A DNA stretch of 64,000 nucleotides from Winogradskyella sp. J14-2 (GTDB lineage: Bacteria > Bacteroidota > Bacteroidia > Flavobacteriales > Flavobacteriaceae), in NCBI RefSeq assembly GCF_001971725.1, contig NZ_CP019388.1, positions 1,736,001 to 1,800,000 of the forward strand. The letters are read 5' to 3'. The position numbers were made by a program, and so were the translations under genes. The notes beneath the pieces are model-generated. The model was not told the DNA's origin, did no database searches, and was given only the letters and a program-made list of their open reading frames with translations. The first letter of the stretch is position 1. Each line of letters opens with the position of its first letter. Of this stretch, positions 8,870 through 18,752 are shown piece after piece.

Positions 8870-9811
8870 ATGCCTAATCATACTACAGAAGCCAAGATTT
8901 TTACGTGTTCGCAAAGCAAAGATTTAGCAGAAGAAATAGCGGCTGCTTACGGAGTTGATTTAGGTAACGTTATTACCTCAACCTATAGCGATGGCGAATT
9001 TCAACCATCTTACGAAGAATCTATAAGAGGTACACGCATTTTTATTATTGGATCTACTCATCCTGGGCCAAAGAACCTAATGGAAATGTTATTAATGATT
9101 GACGCCGCTAAACGCGCCTCTGCAAGGCACATTACTGCCGTAATGCCTTATTTTGGTTGGGCTAGACAAGATAGAAAAGATAAACCAAGAGTCCCTATAG
9201 CTGCAAAATTAGTAGCCAAAATGTTAGAAGCTGCTGGTGCAACACGGATCATTACAATGGATTTGCACGCAGACCAGATACAAGGGTTCTTTGAAAAACC
9301 AGTAGACCATTTATTCGCGTCAACTATATTTTTACCATATTTAAAAAGCCTAAATCTCGATAATTTAACAATTGCCTCACCAGATATGGGAGGTTCTAAG
9401 CGTGCTTACGCATACTCTAAAGCCTTAAAAAGCGATGTGGTAATTTGCTACAAGCAACGCGCTAAAGCTAATGTTATATCTCACATGGAGCTAATTGGTG
9501 ATGTTACCGGTAAAAATGTGGTTTTAGTAGATGATATGGTTGATACCGCTGGCACACTTACTAAAGCCGCAGATCTTATGATGGAGCGTGGTGCTAAAAG
9601 TGTAAGAGCAATTTGTACACACCCTATTTTGTCTGGTAGTGCCTATGAACGTTTAGAAAACTCTAAACTAGAAGAACTAATTGTCACCAATTCTATTCCT
9701 CCAAAACAAGAAAGTAAAAAACTTAGAGTTTTAAGTTGTGCTCATTTATTTGCAGAAGTGATGTACAACGTACACCACAACCAATCAATAAGCAATAAGT
9801 TTGTAATGTAG
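8870..9811 (+). CDS. prs: ribose-phosphate pyrophosphokinase
   Basis: The 313-residue cytoplasmic enzyme makes PRPP from ribose 5-phosphate and ATP for purine, pyrimidine, NAD, His and Trp synthesis. Length is standard for class I PRPP synthetases. Visible signatures are SDGEFQPSYEESIRGTRIFI near the N terminus, the metal/ATP-binding DLHADQIQGF at 131-140, and the PRPP-binding loop VVLVDDMVDTAGT (about 217-229). The ATG at 8870 follows a good -7 element. It stands before rplY in the same orientation; a separate promoter precedes rplY, so the two need not be one transcript. Confidence 0.98.
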   Translation: MPNHTTEAKIFTCSQSKDLAEEIAAAYGVDLGNVITSTYSDGEFQPSYEESIRGTRIFIIGSTHPGPKNLMEMLLMIDAAKRASARHITAVMPYFGWARQDRKDKPRVPIAAKLVAKMLEAAGATRIITMDLHADQIQGFFEKPVDHLFASTIFLPYLKSLNLDNLTIASPDMGGSKRAYAYSKALKSDVVICYKQRAKANVISHMELIGDVTGKNVVLVDDMVDTAGTLTKAADLMMERGAKSVRAICTHPILSGSAYERLENSKLEELIVTNSIPPKQESKKLRVLSCAHLFAEVMYNVHHNQSISNKFVM

Positions 9812-9933
9812 AAATATTAATTCTACACACGCGTTATACTGTCTTACATTCAAAATAACAAGGGCTTTTGTTACCAAGGTTATATATCTTCAAAAAATAG
9901 TAAGAAAAGGCTAGTATTTTTCTATTATATGTT

Positions 9934-9941
9934 TAAATTTG
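9934..9941 (+). promoter_or_regulatory. TAnnTTTG -7 promoter element for rplY
   Basis: TAAATTTG lies 49 bp upstream of the rplY ATG in the 178-bp gap after prs. The rest of that gap shows no gene. Confidence 0.55.
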
Positions 9942-9989
9942 CAGCCCTTAAAATAAGGGAATCAAATATTTAACAACTAAATTTTTATA

Positions 9990-10634
9990 ATGAAATCAAT
10001 TACAATTAATGGATCTCAAAGAGAAAGCGTAGGTAAATCGTCAACGAAAGCCTTACGTAATGCTGGTCAGGTTCCTTGCGTATTATACGGAGCGGAAGCC
10101 AAGCCAGTGCATTTCTTTGCACCAGAATTGGCATTCTCTAAACTTGTATATACCGCAAATGCGCATACAGTTGTGATTGCCTTAGATAATGGTGACAGCT
10201 ATAATGCTGTAATGCAAGACATTCAGTTTCATCCTGTAACCGACAAAATCCTTCACATAGATTTTTATGAAATTTATGAAGATAGAGAAATCACTATGGA
10301 AATTCCAGTGAAAACCGTAGGAACGTCTAGAGGAGTTCTTAATGGTGGTAACTTAAGAATACCATACCGTAAATTAAGAGTTAGAGCTATTCCGTCTAAA
10401 CTCCCAGATTTTATTGAAGTTGATATTACTCCATTAAAAATAGGAACTAAACTTTATATCAGCGAATTAGCCAATGAAGACTACAAATTTATGCACCCAG
10501 ACAATATTGTTGTTTGCCAAGTAAGACGTAGCCGACTTGCTATTGTTGATGCAGATGAAGACGAAGAAGAAACAGAAGAAGGAGAAACTACTGAAGGAGC
10601 AGCAGAAGCACCAGCGGCAGAAGCTCAAGAATAG
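9990..10634 (+). CDS. rplY: 50S ribosomal protein L25 (Ctc/TL5 type)
   Basis: This 214-residue protein has the two-domain long form of bL25. The N-terminal 5S rRNA-binding domain (about 1-95) begins with the typical [20 protein letters not shown] and contains VPCVLYG and HIDFYE. The beta-rich C-terminal domain (about 96-185) has the [16 protein letters not shown] and HPDNIVV blocks. The last 25 residues form a Glu/Ala-rich acidic tail, common in Bacteroidota L25. A strong terminator follows at once, separating it from pth. Confidence 0.97.
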   Translation: MKSITINGSQRESVGKSSTKALRNAGQVPCVLYGAEAKPVHFFAPELAFSKLVYTANAHTVVIALDNGDSYNAVMQDIQFHPVTDKILHIDFYEIYEDREITMEIPVKTVGTSRGVLNGGNLRIPYRKLRVRAIPSKLPDFIEVDITPLKIGTKLYISELANEDYKFMHPDNIVVCQVRRSRLAIVDADEDEEETEEGETTEGAAEAPAAEAQE

Positions 10635-10659
10635 TTTCAAAAAAAACGTTTCAGATATT

Positions 10660-10690
10660 AAAAAGCATTCTTTTACAGAATGCTTTTTTA
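10660..10690 (+). terminator. Rho-independent terminator after rplY
   Basis: AAAAGCATTCT and AGAATGCTTTTTT form an uninterrupted stem around a short loop, ending in a T run. It sits 26 bp past the rplY stop. Confidence 0.88.
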
Positions 10691-10711
10691 TTTTTACACA
10701 AATTAAACAGA

Positions 10712-11344
10712 ATGTGGAAACGTTTTAAAAAATGGCTTGGTTTTGGCAAAGCTATTAAAGAAAATGAAGAAGATATTATGAAAAAATTCTTAATTGTAGG
10801 GCTAGGTAACATTGGTGAAAAATATCAAAATACCAGACATAATATTGGCTTTAAAGTTTTAGATTATGTTGCGCATAAAGAAGAGGCTGTTTTTGAAACT
10901 GTAAAACTAGGCGACATAACAACAGTTAAAGTTAAAGGGAGAACATTACTTCTTCTTAAGCCCAGCACTTACATGAATCTTAGTGGCAAAGCCGTGAAAT
11001 ATTGGTTAGAAAAGGAAAAAATACCACTTCAAAATTTACTTGTAATAACTGACGACCTCAACTTGCCATTTGGCACACTTAGACTTAAAACTAAAGGGAG
11101 TGATGGAGGACATAATGGTCTAAAAGACATTCAAGACAAGCTACAAACCACAAACTATAATCGATTTAGGTTTGGCATAAGCGATACATTTAGTAAAGGT
11201 AAACAGGTTGATTATGTTCTTGGTCAATGGAATGATGAAGAAAACTCTAAGCTTGAAGAACGTCTTAAAATTTCTGCTGAATTGGTAACATCCTTCGTTT
11301 TGGCTGGTGTAAATAACACCATGAATCAGTATAATGGCAAATAA
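10712..11344 (+). CDS. pth: peptidyl-tRNA hydrolase
   Basis: Pth recycles tRNA by cutting the ester bond of peptidyl-tRNA released from stalled ribosomes. The catalytic core starts at KKFLIVGLGNIG, with NTRHN placing the catalytic His at residue 43 of this model. STYMNLSGKAV, DDLNLPFGTLR (Asp114/115) and GSDGGHNGLKDI also match the family. The start at 10712 gives a 22-residue basic N-terminal extension (MWKRFKKWLGFGK); similar extensions occur in flavobacterial Pth. An internal ATG at 10778 would give a 188-residue protein of usual length, and an AGAAGA stretch precedes it, so the choice of start is open. It lies between two terminators and is probably monocistronic. Confidence 0.96.
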   Translation: MWKRFKKWLGFGKAIKENEEDIMKKFLIVGLGNIGEKYQNTRHNIGFKVLDYVAHKEEAVFETVKLGDITTVKVKGRTLLLLKPSTYMNLSGKAVKYWLEKEKIPLQNLLVITDDLNLPFGTLRLKTKGSDGGHNGLKDIQDKLQTTNYNRFRFGISDTFSKGKQVDYVLGQWNDEENSKLEERLKISAELVTSFVLAGVNNTMNQYNGK

Positions 11345-11371
11345 AAAGGGCCGCAAACGCGACCCTTTTTG
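11342..11371. terminator. bidirectional terminator between pth and the metalloprotease
   Basis: AAAAAGGG(C)CGC and GCG(A)CCCTTTTT form a hairpin with A and T runs on both sides, between convergent genes. Confidence 0.85.
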
Positions 11372-11389
11372 TTTAGTTTAGTTAAGGTA

Positions 11390-14300
11390 TTAATCGACAA
11401 TTAATTTTTTGGTTGTACGGTTAGCACCATCAATAACTTCTATTAAATAAACTCCAGACTGGACGTTCTTTAATGCAATAGAGGCTTTAAAATCATAAAA
11501 TGAACTAAAAATTTTGGAATAAATACTTCTTCCATTAATATCGTATAAGTTAATACTAATCTTATCTGAAATTGGATTCCTTATAGCAACACTAAATTCA
11601 CCCGTATTTGGGTTTGGATAAATACTAAAAGTATTGTCTCGTATTTCGGCATCAATAATAGATAATGTCTGCTGTGTACATAGCTCTAGCGTAAAATCTG
11701 TAATCTGACCACCATCGGCAAAACCAAAGTCGTCATCTACTGACAATGTCCAAACACCCGCTGACATCTGCCCATAAAGCGTAGAAAGATCACCCTCCGG
11801 GATAAAGGTTCCTGTAAAAGGTGATGTTCCGGATGTAATGGCCGTTGCAGCTTCTTGATCAAAAACAGTCGATATATAATCATCATCATCGTCATTTCCA
11901 TTATCTGTAGAGAGTTCTACAGTTGTACCCGAAGGACTAACTAAGAAAATATCGAGATCATTATTCCATCCGTGAGAAATAGTAATCGTTACATTTACAT
12001 CTGTTATTACTTCGTCAATAGGCACATTTATTACCGAAGTATAATTATCTGTTCCATTCCCAGTTTCTAAAATATCAATAGGTAAATCCGTGGCAGCGTA
12101 TGAATTACACGCAATATTTGCTGTTGTAAAACTTGCTTGAGAATAGCTTCCTTGTCCACAATCATTAAGGGCTCTAACTCGCCAAAAATATTCTGTAGCT
12201 ATATTTAAAGTGTTGGCAGTAAATGTAGGAGAGTTAACAATAGAATCTGCTACAATATTGGTGAACGCGATATCTGTTGCGATTTCAATTTCATAACTTA
12301 TGGCATTAGGATCTGCTTCCCAAGTAAAAACAGCATTATCCGCAAAAACATCAGTTGCACCATCTACAGGAGTCAAGAGGTTTAAAGTGCCTAAATTAGC
12401 ATTAAACACGTTAAATTCTACAGTTGTAGTTTTTACAACTGAGCCCGAAGTCCCAACGATTGAAAAAGTATAATTACCCGATGACAATGCGCCTATGCCA
12501 GTGATTGTTGCGGTAACCACTGTGCCATTTGCAGATGCTGATGCTGGAGAAAATGTAGCATTAGTACCAGTCGGCAGACCAGTGGTACTAAATGTTGTTG
12601 TTCCTGAAAAACCTAAAAAAGTATTATAGGTAAATGTAAACACTGCATTGTCAGGTTCACAAACATCTATTGAGGCATCGTCCACGTTTAATACAAATTC
12701 AGATTCTTGTAGTGTAAAGTTTGTTGCGTTAATTGCATAGAAAATGTTATTGTTGCCCTCTACTTTAACTCTTAAAGCAGAAGAATCGCCACCTGTTGCA
12801 GGAACTGTGACGTCATGAGAACCATCATTAGGTACGTTGCTAGCCATAACAAAAGGAAATGTAAAACCTCCATCAGTAGATAACAGAATATTAACGGTTG
12901 GTGTATTGACATTGCCAGTATCTGTTCCTGCAACATTCCAAGTAACCGTTTGAGTTGAACCTACATCCCAAGTTTCATTTGTGGTTTGCGAAGTTACTGT
13001 AAACGGACCAGAAGAGCCATCAACAGTTACCGTCATTGTATCGTAATCACTCTGAGGTGTTAATCCAATGCCATTACCCTCACTCCTATCTCTCACCGTA
13101 AGTGCAAAATTTAATATTCTACCAACATTAGATACGGTTTCCCAAGAGGAATTATCTACAGTCTCAACAGGATTAGTTTCTGTAAGTTGCCCAGCAATAA
13201 CACGCTCTATTATTGGCATATACCTGTCTGGCGATATGCTTGGCGGACGCGACCTCCAAACAGCTCCAGATGTTTTATTTGGTCCAAAGTTATTGGTTGT
13301 GGTAATACCGTTATCTATCTGTTCCCAGGTATACGTTAAAACATCACCACTATCAGCATCTGTTGCATTACCTTTTAAAACAAAGGCTGTTCCGTTGGGT
13401 ATTGTATAATCTAAGCCAGCATCTGCATTTGGAGGATTATTAGAAATTGCACTACCAACCCAACACGTTCTAGTATTAAGGTTATTTAGTATTTGCAAAA
13501 TACTGTAGTAATGAAAATAAGCATCTGAATGGTCTTGTATGTCGTTGCCTCCTGTAATACCAGCATAGCCCATAATTGTAGTACCGCTTCCTGGTTCGGC
13601 ATTAACTCCTGTCCCTTCGCTACTAAAGGACCATGTGTGGTTTGCACCCATTTGATGACCTATTTCATGAGGCACGTAATCGATATCAAAAAAATCGTTC
13701 ATGTATGGCCCACCATCATTGTCTAAAAAAGAGTGTGAAGAAAAACCAGATCCTTTTTGGCCGTCAACACATACACAACCTATACAACCTGCGTTTCCAT
13801 TATTACCACCAAAATTAAATAAATGGCCAATGTCATAATTGGCCTCTCCAATATTAGTGGTTAATGTACTTTGTAACTGCGAATTAAAAGCACCTGTATA
13901 AGGGTCTGAGGCAGCGTTCGGATAGATAATTTCAGTTCCGCTAACCAAAGTAAAGGTTACGGCCATATCAACTTCAAAGACTTCGTTAGATCTATTTAAA
14001 GTTGCTACAACTTGTGCTAAAGCGTCTTCTTGTGCGTTTCCATTTCCAGCATTACCATCATCCCAAAAATTAGTGTATTCGCCTGTTGTAGAGATTGCTA
14101 TTCTAAATGTTCTGAGTATTTGATCATTAGCATCCTTATTGTACACTTCATTGGCTTTTGCCGTAAAAAACTCATCCTCAGTTAAACAGTTAAAGTCTTT
14201 AATATTTTGTCTTCTAGCGTCTCTACTATAGACAATGTAAGACGAAGTGTCCCCCTTACTGACCGGAACAATTAAATTCATAGACTCGTTAGGGTATGTA

Positions 14301-14713
14301 ATCATTGCTTGTAATCCTTGAGGTGTTACGCTAAATCGCGCCCTTACTCCTGGTCGCCTAGAGCTAAACCCTAAATATGTTTTTATATTGGGATACATTA
14401 CTGACAATGCCTCTGACAAAACAGGCGCTTCAACAACCATAAACTCTTCTAAATCACCTTTAATATTTGGAAGATAAACCCTAGTCTTTGTTTCGTTAGA
14501 ATAAGATCTTAGAGGCACTTTTACGAGTTGTGCTTTAAACTCCTCAATATTTAGCTGAAATATCTTACCAAGTTTAGAATTAATGGTATTGCTTTCTTCA
14601 TTCTCTTCTAAATTAGCTTTAATGGTTTTTTGCCAATAGTTCTGTTGAGCAATTACAGAAAATACAGTTAAAAAAAAGGATATTGACAAAACAAAATGTA
14701 GTTTTGTTTTCAT
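11390..14713 (-). CDS. secreted reprolysin-like zinc metalloprotease with P-domain and T9SS sorting domain
   Basis: The 1107-residue exoprotein has a signal peptide (1-23, ending VIAQ) and a propeptide-like region up to about 200. A metzincin-type peptidase domain follows, with zinc motif HEIGHQMGANH at 349-359. Next come Ig/fibronectin-like beta domains (about 580-880, including SYEIEIATDIAF and EYFWRVRALNDCG). A proprotein-convertase P-domain covers about 890-1025, with NDLDIFLVSPSGT and an acidic GNDDDDDY loop. The C-terminal type A sorting domain covers the last 75 residues (FSIYPNPNTGEFSV ... GVYLIEV), which directs export by the type IX system. It probably degrades external protein. It stands alone on the minus strand between plus-strand housekeeping genes. 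Confidence 0.95.
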   Translation of the reverse strand: MKTKLHFVLSISFFLTVFSVIAQQNYWQKTIKANLEENEESNTINSKLGKIFQLNIEEFKAQLVKVPLRSYSNETKTRVYLPNIKGDLEEFMVVEAPVLSEALSVMYPNIKTYLGFSSRRPGVRARFSVTPQGLQAMITYPNESMNLIVPVSKGDTSSYIVYSRDARRQNIKDFNCLTEDEFFTAKANEVYNKDANDQILRTFRIAISTTGEYTNFWDDGNAGNGNAQEDALAQVVATLNRSNEVFEVDMAVTFTLVSGTEIIYPNAASDPYTGAFNSQLQSTLTTNIGEANYDIGHLFNFGGNNGNAGCIGCVCVDGQKGSGFSSHSFLDNDGGPYMNDFFDIDYVPHEIGHQMGANHTWSFSSEGTGVNAEPGSGTTIMGYAGITGGNDIQDHSDAYFHYYSILQILNNLNTRTCWVGSAISNNPPNADAGLDYTIPNGTAFVLKGNATDADSGDVLTYTWEQIDNGITTTNNFGPNKTSGAVWRSRPPSISPDRYMPIIERVIAGQLTETNPVETVDNSSWETVSNVGRILNFALTVRDRSEGNGIGLTPQSDYDTMTVTVDGSSGPFTVTSQTTNETWDVGSTQTVTWNVAGTDTGNVNTPTVNILLSTDGGFTFPFVMASNVPNDGSHDVTVPATGGDSSALRVKVEGNNNIFYAINATNFTLQESEFVLNVDDASIDVCEPDNAVFTFTYNTFLGFSGTTTFSTTGLPTGTNATFSPASASANGTVVTATITGIGALSSGNYTFSIVGTSGSVVKTTTVEFNVFNANLGTLNLLTPVDGATDVFADNAVFTWEADPNAISYEIEIATDIAFTNIVADSIVNSPTFTANTLNIATEYFWRVRALNDCGQGSYSQASFTTANIACNSYAATDLPIDILETGNGTDNYTSVINVPIDEVITDVNVTITISHGWNNDLDIFLVSPSGTTVELSTDNGNDDDDDYISTVFDQEAATAITSGTSPFTGTFIPEGDLSTLYGQMSAGVWTLSVDDDFGFADGGQITDFTLELCTQQTLSIIDAEIRDNTFSIYPNPNTGEFSVAIRNPISDKISINLYDINGRSIYSKIFSSFYDFKASIALKNVQSGVYLIEVIDGANRTTKKLIVD

Positions 14714-14815
14714 GATTATTTGGTGTAAAAAATTAAATTTCCCGAATTTAGGTTTTTTTAAGTAAACACTAAGCCTATTGCTAAAGAAATTAGAATTTTT
14801 AAAAAATCTTAATCC

Positions 14816-15724
14816 TTGACAACAAATACAGCAAAAATATTAACCATAGGCACATTTGATGGAGTACATATTGGACACCAAAAAATACTAAAGCGTGTTG
14901 TTGCACTTGCCCAAAAAGAGAATTTAGTCCCTTCGGTATTAACCCTATTTCCTCATCCTCGCATGGTATTACAAAAAGATGACAATATTAAACTTCTAAA
15001 TACTATTGAAGAACGTATTCAGCTTCTTAAAAATTTAGGAATCGAAGAAGTTGTTGTAAAAGAATTCACCAAAGAATTCGCAAATCTCTCTGCCAAAGAT
15101 TATGTGCAACATATTCTAGTAGAAGAACTTAACACCAAACAGATTATAATTGGGTACGATCATCATTTTGGTAAAAATCGGAGTGCAAATATTAATGATC
15201 TAAAAATTTTTGCTGAAGAATTCAATTTTAAGGTTGAAGAAATATCCGCTCAAGAAATTAAAGATGTCACCGTTAGTTCTACTAAAATTAGAAACGCCTT
15301 AAGTGATGGTCAAATTGAAATTGCTAATACTTACTTAGGTTACAATTATTTTCTTTCGGGAGATGTTGTTAAAGGTAAGGGCATTGGTAGAACTTTAGAT
15401 TACCCAACGGCTAATATTCTAATTAAAGAATCATATAAATTAATTCCCAGAGATGGTGTATATATCGTTAAATCTAAAATAGAAGACACTATCGTTTATG
15501 GCATGATGAATATTGGCACCAACCCAACCGTTAGTGGAAAAACAAGATCAATAGAGGTTCATTTTTTTGATTTTGATAAGGATATTTATGGTAAAAAATT
15601 AAGAGTTGAGTTTTTACATTGGTTACGAAGCGAAAAGAAATTCAGAAATCTCGATGCTTTAAAAAAGCAATTAAGTAAAGATATGATTGATGCCCTAAAG
15701 CACATAAAAAGAATAAATGCATAA
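14816..15724 (+). CDS. ribF: bifunctional riboflavin kinase/FAD synthetase
   Basis: RibF converts riboflavin to FMN and FAD. The N-terminal adenylyltransferase domain (1-about 150) shows GTFDGVHIGH at 12-21 and IIGYDHHFGKNR. The C-terminal flavokinase domain (about 165-302) shows GRTLDYPTANI and GMMNIGTNPTV. Start: an in-frame TAA at 14810-14812 leaves TTG at 14816 as the only upstream start, giving a short N terminus of ten residues before GTFDGVH. The stop overlaps the ATG of the next gene by 8 bp, so translation is probably coupled. Confidence 0.96.
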   Translation: MTTNTAKILTIGTFDGVHIGHQKILKRVVALAQKENLVPSVLTLFPHPRMVLQKDDNIKLLNTIEERIQLLKNLGIEEVVVKEFTKEFANLSAKDYVQHILVEELNTKQIIIGYDHHFGKNRSANINDLKIFAEEFNFKVEEISAQEIKDVTVSSTKIRNALSDGQIEIANTYLGYNYFLSGDVVKGKGIGRTLDYPTANILIKESYKLIPRDGVYIVKSKIEDTIVYGMMNIGTNPTVSGKTRSIEVHFFDFDKDIYGKKLRVEFLHWLRSEKKFRNLDALKKQLSKDMIDALKHIKRINA

Positions 15725-17024
15725 GTTTTTGTTTAAACATATCGATAATTCTGGTCTCATTGTCTTTAGAATTATTTTTGGCCTACTCTGCTTTTTAGAA
15801 TCTGTTGGAGCTGTTGTTACAGGTTGGGTAAAGCGCACAATGATAGATCCTGAATTTACATTCTCATTTATAGGTTTTGAGTGGTTACAACCCTTACCTG
15901 GCAACTGGATGTATGCCTACTATATCATTATGGGAATTTTTGGATTACTCATTATGGTAGGCTATAAGTACAGATTTAGTATGTTTATGTTTGCTATAAT
16001 GTGGACAGCAACATACCTCATGCAAAAATCTTCCTATAACAATCATTACTACTTGCTGTTTATTTTAAGTTTTTTAATGGTGTTACTGCCAGCCAACAGG
16101 TATGCCTCTGTAGATGCAAGATTAAATCCTTCAATAAAACGTATTTCAATGCCAGCTTGGTGTAAATGGGTTTTTGTTATTCAATTATTTATACTTTACA
16201 CTTATGCCACAATAGCTAAGCTATATCCAGATTGGCTAGACACAACATTTATAAGCTTACTAATGAAGGGCAAGGCAGATTACCCTCTAATTGGCGGTAT
16301 ATTACAACAAGAATGGCTTCATTATCTTCTCACTTATGGAGGCATTTTGTTTGATGGTTTAATTATTCCAGCTTTGCTATTTAAACCAACACGAAAGTTT
16401 GCCTTTTTTGTTGCAATATTCTTTCATTTATTTAATTCAGTTGTTTTACAAATTGGCATTTTCCCTTATTTAGCTTTGGCTTTTAGCCTTTTCTTTTTTG
16501 AACCAAAGCTTATTAGAAATATATTTCTTAAGAAGAAAGAATTTTATAACGCACAAGAAGTTATAGTACCAAAATACAGTGCTGTATTTATTAGTGTCTT
16601 TGTTGTCTATTTTATCATTCACATAGCACTTCCACTACGTCATCATTATTTTGAAGATGATGTGCTTTGGACAGAAGAAGGCCATCGTCTATCTTGGAGA
16701 ATGATGCTACGTGCAAAGCATGGAACAGCAAGTTATAAGGTTATAGATAAGGCCACCAATAATGTAATACCCATAAAGTTAAACGACTACCTCACCAAAA
16801 AACAACAAAGAGGAGCTAGTACAAAACCAGACATAATTTGGCAATTTGCACAACATTTAAAACAAGATTTTGCTAAAAAAGGAAAAAGTGTAAAAGTATA
16901 TGTTAGAGCTTACGTTAGCGTTAATGGCAAACGTTCTAGACCATTAATAGACCCAAAAGTAGACCTCGCCAATGAAGAATGGCACCATTTTAAACATCAT
17001 CACTGGATATTGCCTTCAAAATAG
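15717..17024 (+). CDS. HTTM-domain (vitamin K-dependent gamma-carboxylase-like) membrane protein
   Basis: The 435-residue polytopic protein has about eight hydrophobic segments in residues 10-330. It has the HTTM pattern: FRIIFGLLCFLESVGAV near the N terminus, then SSYNNHYYLL and FVIQLFILYTYATIAKL. The last 100 residues are soluble and include LPLRHHYFEDDVLWTEEGHR and WRMMLRAKHG, typical of the bacterial gamma-carboxylase-like family. The family name comes from the human carboxylase; the bacterial substrate is unknown, so carboxylase activity should not be assumed. The start overlaps the ribF stop. No conserved functional link to flavin synthesis is evident. Confidence 0.85.
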   Translation: MHKFLFKHIDNSGLIVFRIIFGLLCFLESVGAVVTGWVKRTMIDPEFTFSFIGFEWLQPLPGNWMYAYYIIMGIFGLLIMVGYKYRFSMFMFAIMWTATYLMQKSSYNNHYYLLFILSFLMVLLPANRYASVDARLNPSIKRISMPAWCKWVFVIQLFILYTYATIAKLYPDWLDTTFISLLMKGKADYPLIGGILQQEWLHYLLTYGGILFDGLIIPALLFKPTRKFAFFVAIFFHLFNSVVLQIGIFPYLALAFSLFFFEPKLIRNIFLKKKEFYNAQEVIVPKYSAVFISVFVVYFIIHIALPLRHHYFEDDVLWTEEGHRLSWRMMLRAKHGTASYKVIDKATNNVIPIKLNDYLTKKQQRGASTKPDIIWQFAQHLKQDFAKKGKSVKVYVRAYVSVNGKRSRPLIDPKVDLANEEWHHFKHHHWILPSK

Positions 17025-17047
17025 TTTTTATCTGCTCAATTTCTTAT

Positions 17048-17055
17048 TACTTTTG
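17048..17055 (+). promoter_or_regulatory. TAnnTTTG -7 promoter element for serS
   Basis: TACTTTTG is an exact match, 49 bp before the serS ATG. A T-rich block at 17025-17029 sits 18 bp upstream, where a -33 element is expected. Confidence 0.6.
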
Positions 17056-17103
17056 TGGCTTATTTTGTGCGCTTAGTAGCGTAAATTCAAAATTCTTTTA
17101 GAT

Positions 17104-18375
17104 ATGTTACAAGTTGCTTTTATTAGAGAGAATAAAGACGCTGTTATTAACGGTTTAGCAAAACGAAATATCGACGCTACCGAAATGATTAATGATGTTA
17201 TTGCTTTTGATGAAGATCGAAGAAACCTTCAGACAAAATTAGATAATACTAAAGCAGAATCTAATGCTTTATCAAAAGAAATTGGTAACTTATTTAAATC
17301 TGGCGAAGCTCAAAAAGCTAATGTTTTAAAAGAAAAAACAACGCAGTTAAAAGAGACCGTTAAAACTTTAGAGCAAGAGCTTAATGAAAAAGCAGATGCA
17401 CTTAATGAGTTGTTGTATAAAATCCCTAATGTACCTAACGCAATAGTTCCAGCTGGTAATACAGATGAAGATAATGAAGAAGTGTATCGCGAAGGCAATA
17501 TCCCAACATTGTTTGAAGGTGCTTTACCGCATTGGGAATTAGCCAAAAAGTACGACATCATAGATTTTGAACTTGGTAACAAAATCACTGGTGCTGGTTT
17601 TCCTGTTTACAAAGGAAAAGGTGCAAAACTACAACGTGCGCTTATCACATATTTTTTAGATAAAAACACTGAAGCTGGTTATACCGAAATGCAAGTGCCT
17701 CACCTAGTAAATGAAGCTTCTGGTTTTGGCACAGGACAATTGCCAGATAAAGAAGGGCAGATGTACCATGTTACAGGTGATAATCTGTATTTAATACCAA
17801 CAGCAGAAGTTCCTGCAACAAATATCTTTAGAGACACCATTCAAAACGAAGATGACTTACCTCAAGCAATAACAGGCTATACACCTTGTTTTAGACGCGA
17901 AGCAGGTAGTTATGGTGCACACGTAAGAGGGTTAAATCGTCTGCATCAATTTGATAAAGTTGAAATCCTTAGAGTTGAGCATCCATCTAAATCTTACGAT
18001 GCTTTAGATAGCATGGTAGAGCATGTAAAAGATATTTTGAAAGCATTAAAATTACCATACAGAATATTACGTCTATGTGGTGGAGATTTAGGCTTTACCT
18101 CTGCGCTAACTTACGACTTTGAAGTATTCTCTACAGCTCAGGACCGTTGGTTAGAAATTTCTTCGGTTTCAAATTTTGAAACTTTCCAGGCCAATCGTTT
18201 AAAATTACGTTTTAAAAACAGTGACGGTAAAAATGAATTATGCCACACGCTTAACGGAAGTGCATTAGCGTTACCTAGAGTTTTAGCCGGAATTTTAGAA
18301 AATTACCAAACAGAAAAAGGTATTAAAATCCCAGATGTATTAGTACCCTACACTGGCTTTGATATGATTTCGTAA
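17104..18375 (+). CDS. serS: serine--tRNA ligase
   Basis: A class II aminoacyl-tRNA synthetase of normal length (423 residues). The N-terminal tRNA-binding coiled coil spans about 30-105 (Lys/Glu heptads such as LKETVKTLEQELNEKADAL). The catalytic domain carries motif 2 TPCFRREAGSYG and HQFDKVE (from residue 260) and motif 3 NGSALALPRVLAGI (from residue 384). It has its own promoter and no partner gene; the 377-bp gap that follows holds only a tiny ORF and a terminator. Confidence 0.98.
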   Translation: MLQVAFIRENKDAVINGLAKRNIDATEMINDVIAFDEDRRNLQTKLDNTKAESNALSKEIGNLFKSGEAQKANVLKEKTTQLKETVKTLEQELNEKADALNELLYKIPNVPNAIVPAGNTDEDNEEVYREGNIPTLFEGALPHWELAKKYDIIDFELGNKITGAGFPVYKGKGAKLQRALITYFLDKNTEAGYTEMQVPHLVNEASGFGTGQLPDKEGQMYHVTGDNLYLIPTAEVPATNIFRDTIQNEDDLPQAITGYTPCFRREAGSYGAHVRGLNRLHQFDKVEILRVEHPSKSYDALDSMVEHVKDILKALKLPYRILRLCGGDLGFTSALTYDFEVFSTAQDRWLEISSVSNFETFQANRLKLRFKNSDGKNELCHTLNGSALALPRVLAGILENYQTEKGIKIPDVLVPYTGFDMIS

Positions 18376-18505
18376 CAGAGTACTCACCAAGAAATTAGAC
18401 ACAATTGTTAAAATAACGTGTGTTTAATCGATTTATTACGTATTTCTTCGTTTTTTTTGTTTATTTTTAGCATGTTAGCAGTCCAAATCAAGGATTAGCC
18501 TAATT

Positions 18506-18574
18506 ATGAAAAATGTAAAACGCATTGTACTACTCATTGCACTAGTTGTTATGGTAAGCAAGGTATTTTTCTAA
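18506..18574 (+). CDS. possible 22-residue membrane micropeptide
   Basis: An ATG opens a 22-codon frame, MKNVKRIVLLIALVVMVSKV followed by FF and TAA. The product would be a basic N terminus followed by a single hydrophobic helix, a common design of small bacterial membrane proteins. It lies in the 377-bp gap between serS and a TPR gene and is followed 90 bp later by a good terminator, so a short transcript could carry it. It could equally be the decayed start of a longer gene or chance. No homology can be judged at this size. Confidence 0.3.
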   Translation: MKNVKRIVLLIALVVMVSKVFF

Positions 18575-18662
18575 CTATTATAGCGTACTAAAACACCACG
18601 ACAAAGTAATTGAATCATATTTTACAAATAATGGTTAATAGCACATTTATTTTGCTGGTCAA

Positions 18663-18696
18663 AATGCCTAAACGTAAAGTTTAGGCATTTTTTTAT
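18663..18696 (+). terminator. Rho-independent terminator in the serS-TPR gap
   Basis: AATGCCTAAAC and GTTTAGGCATT form a perfect 11-bp stem closed by a short loop, followed by a run of T residues. It would end either a serS readthrough or the small transcript at 18506. Confidence 0.85.
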
Positions 18697-18752
18697 AATA
18701 ACATTTACAATATCTAGAAACTGCATTTGTTATATTTACAAAAACACTTTCT

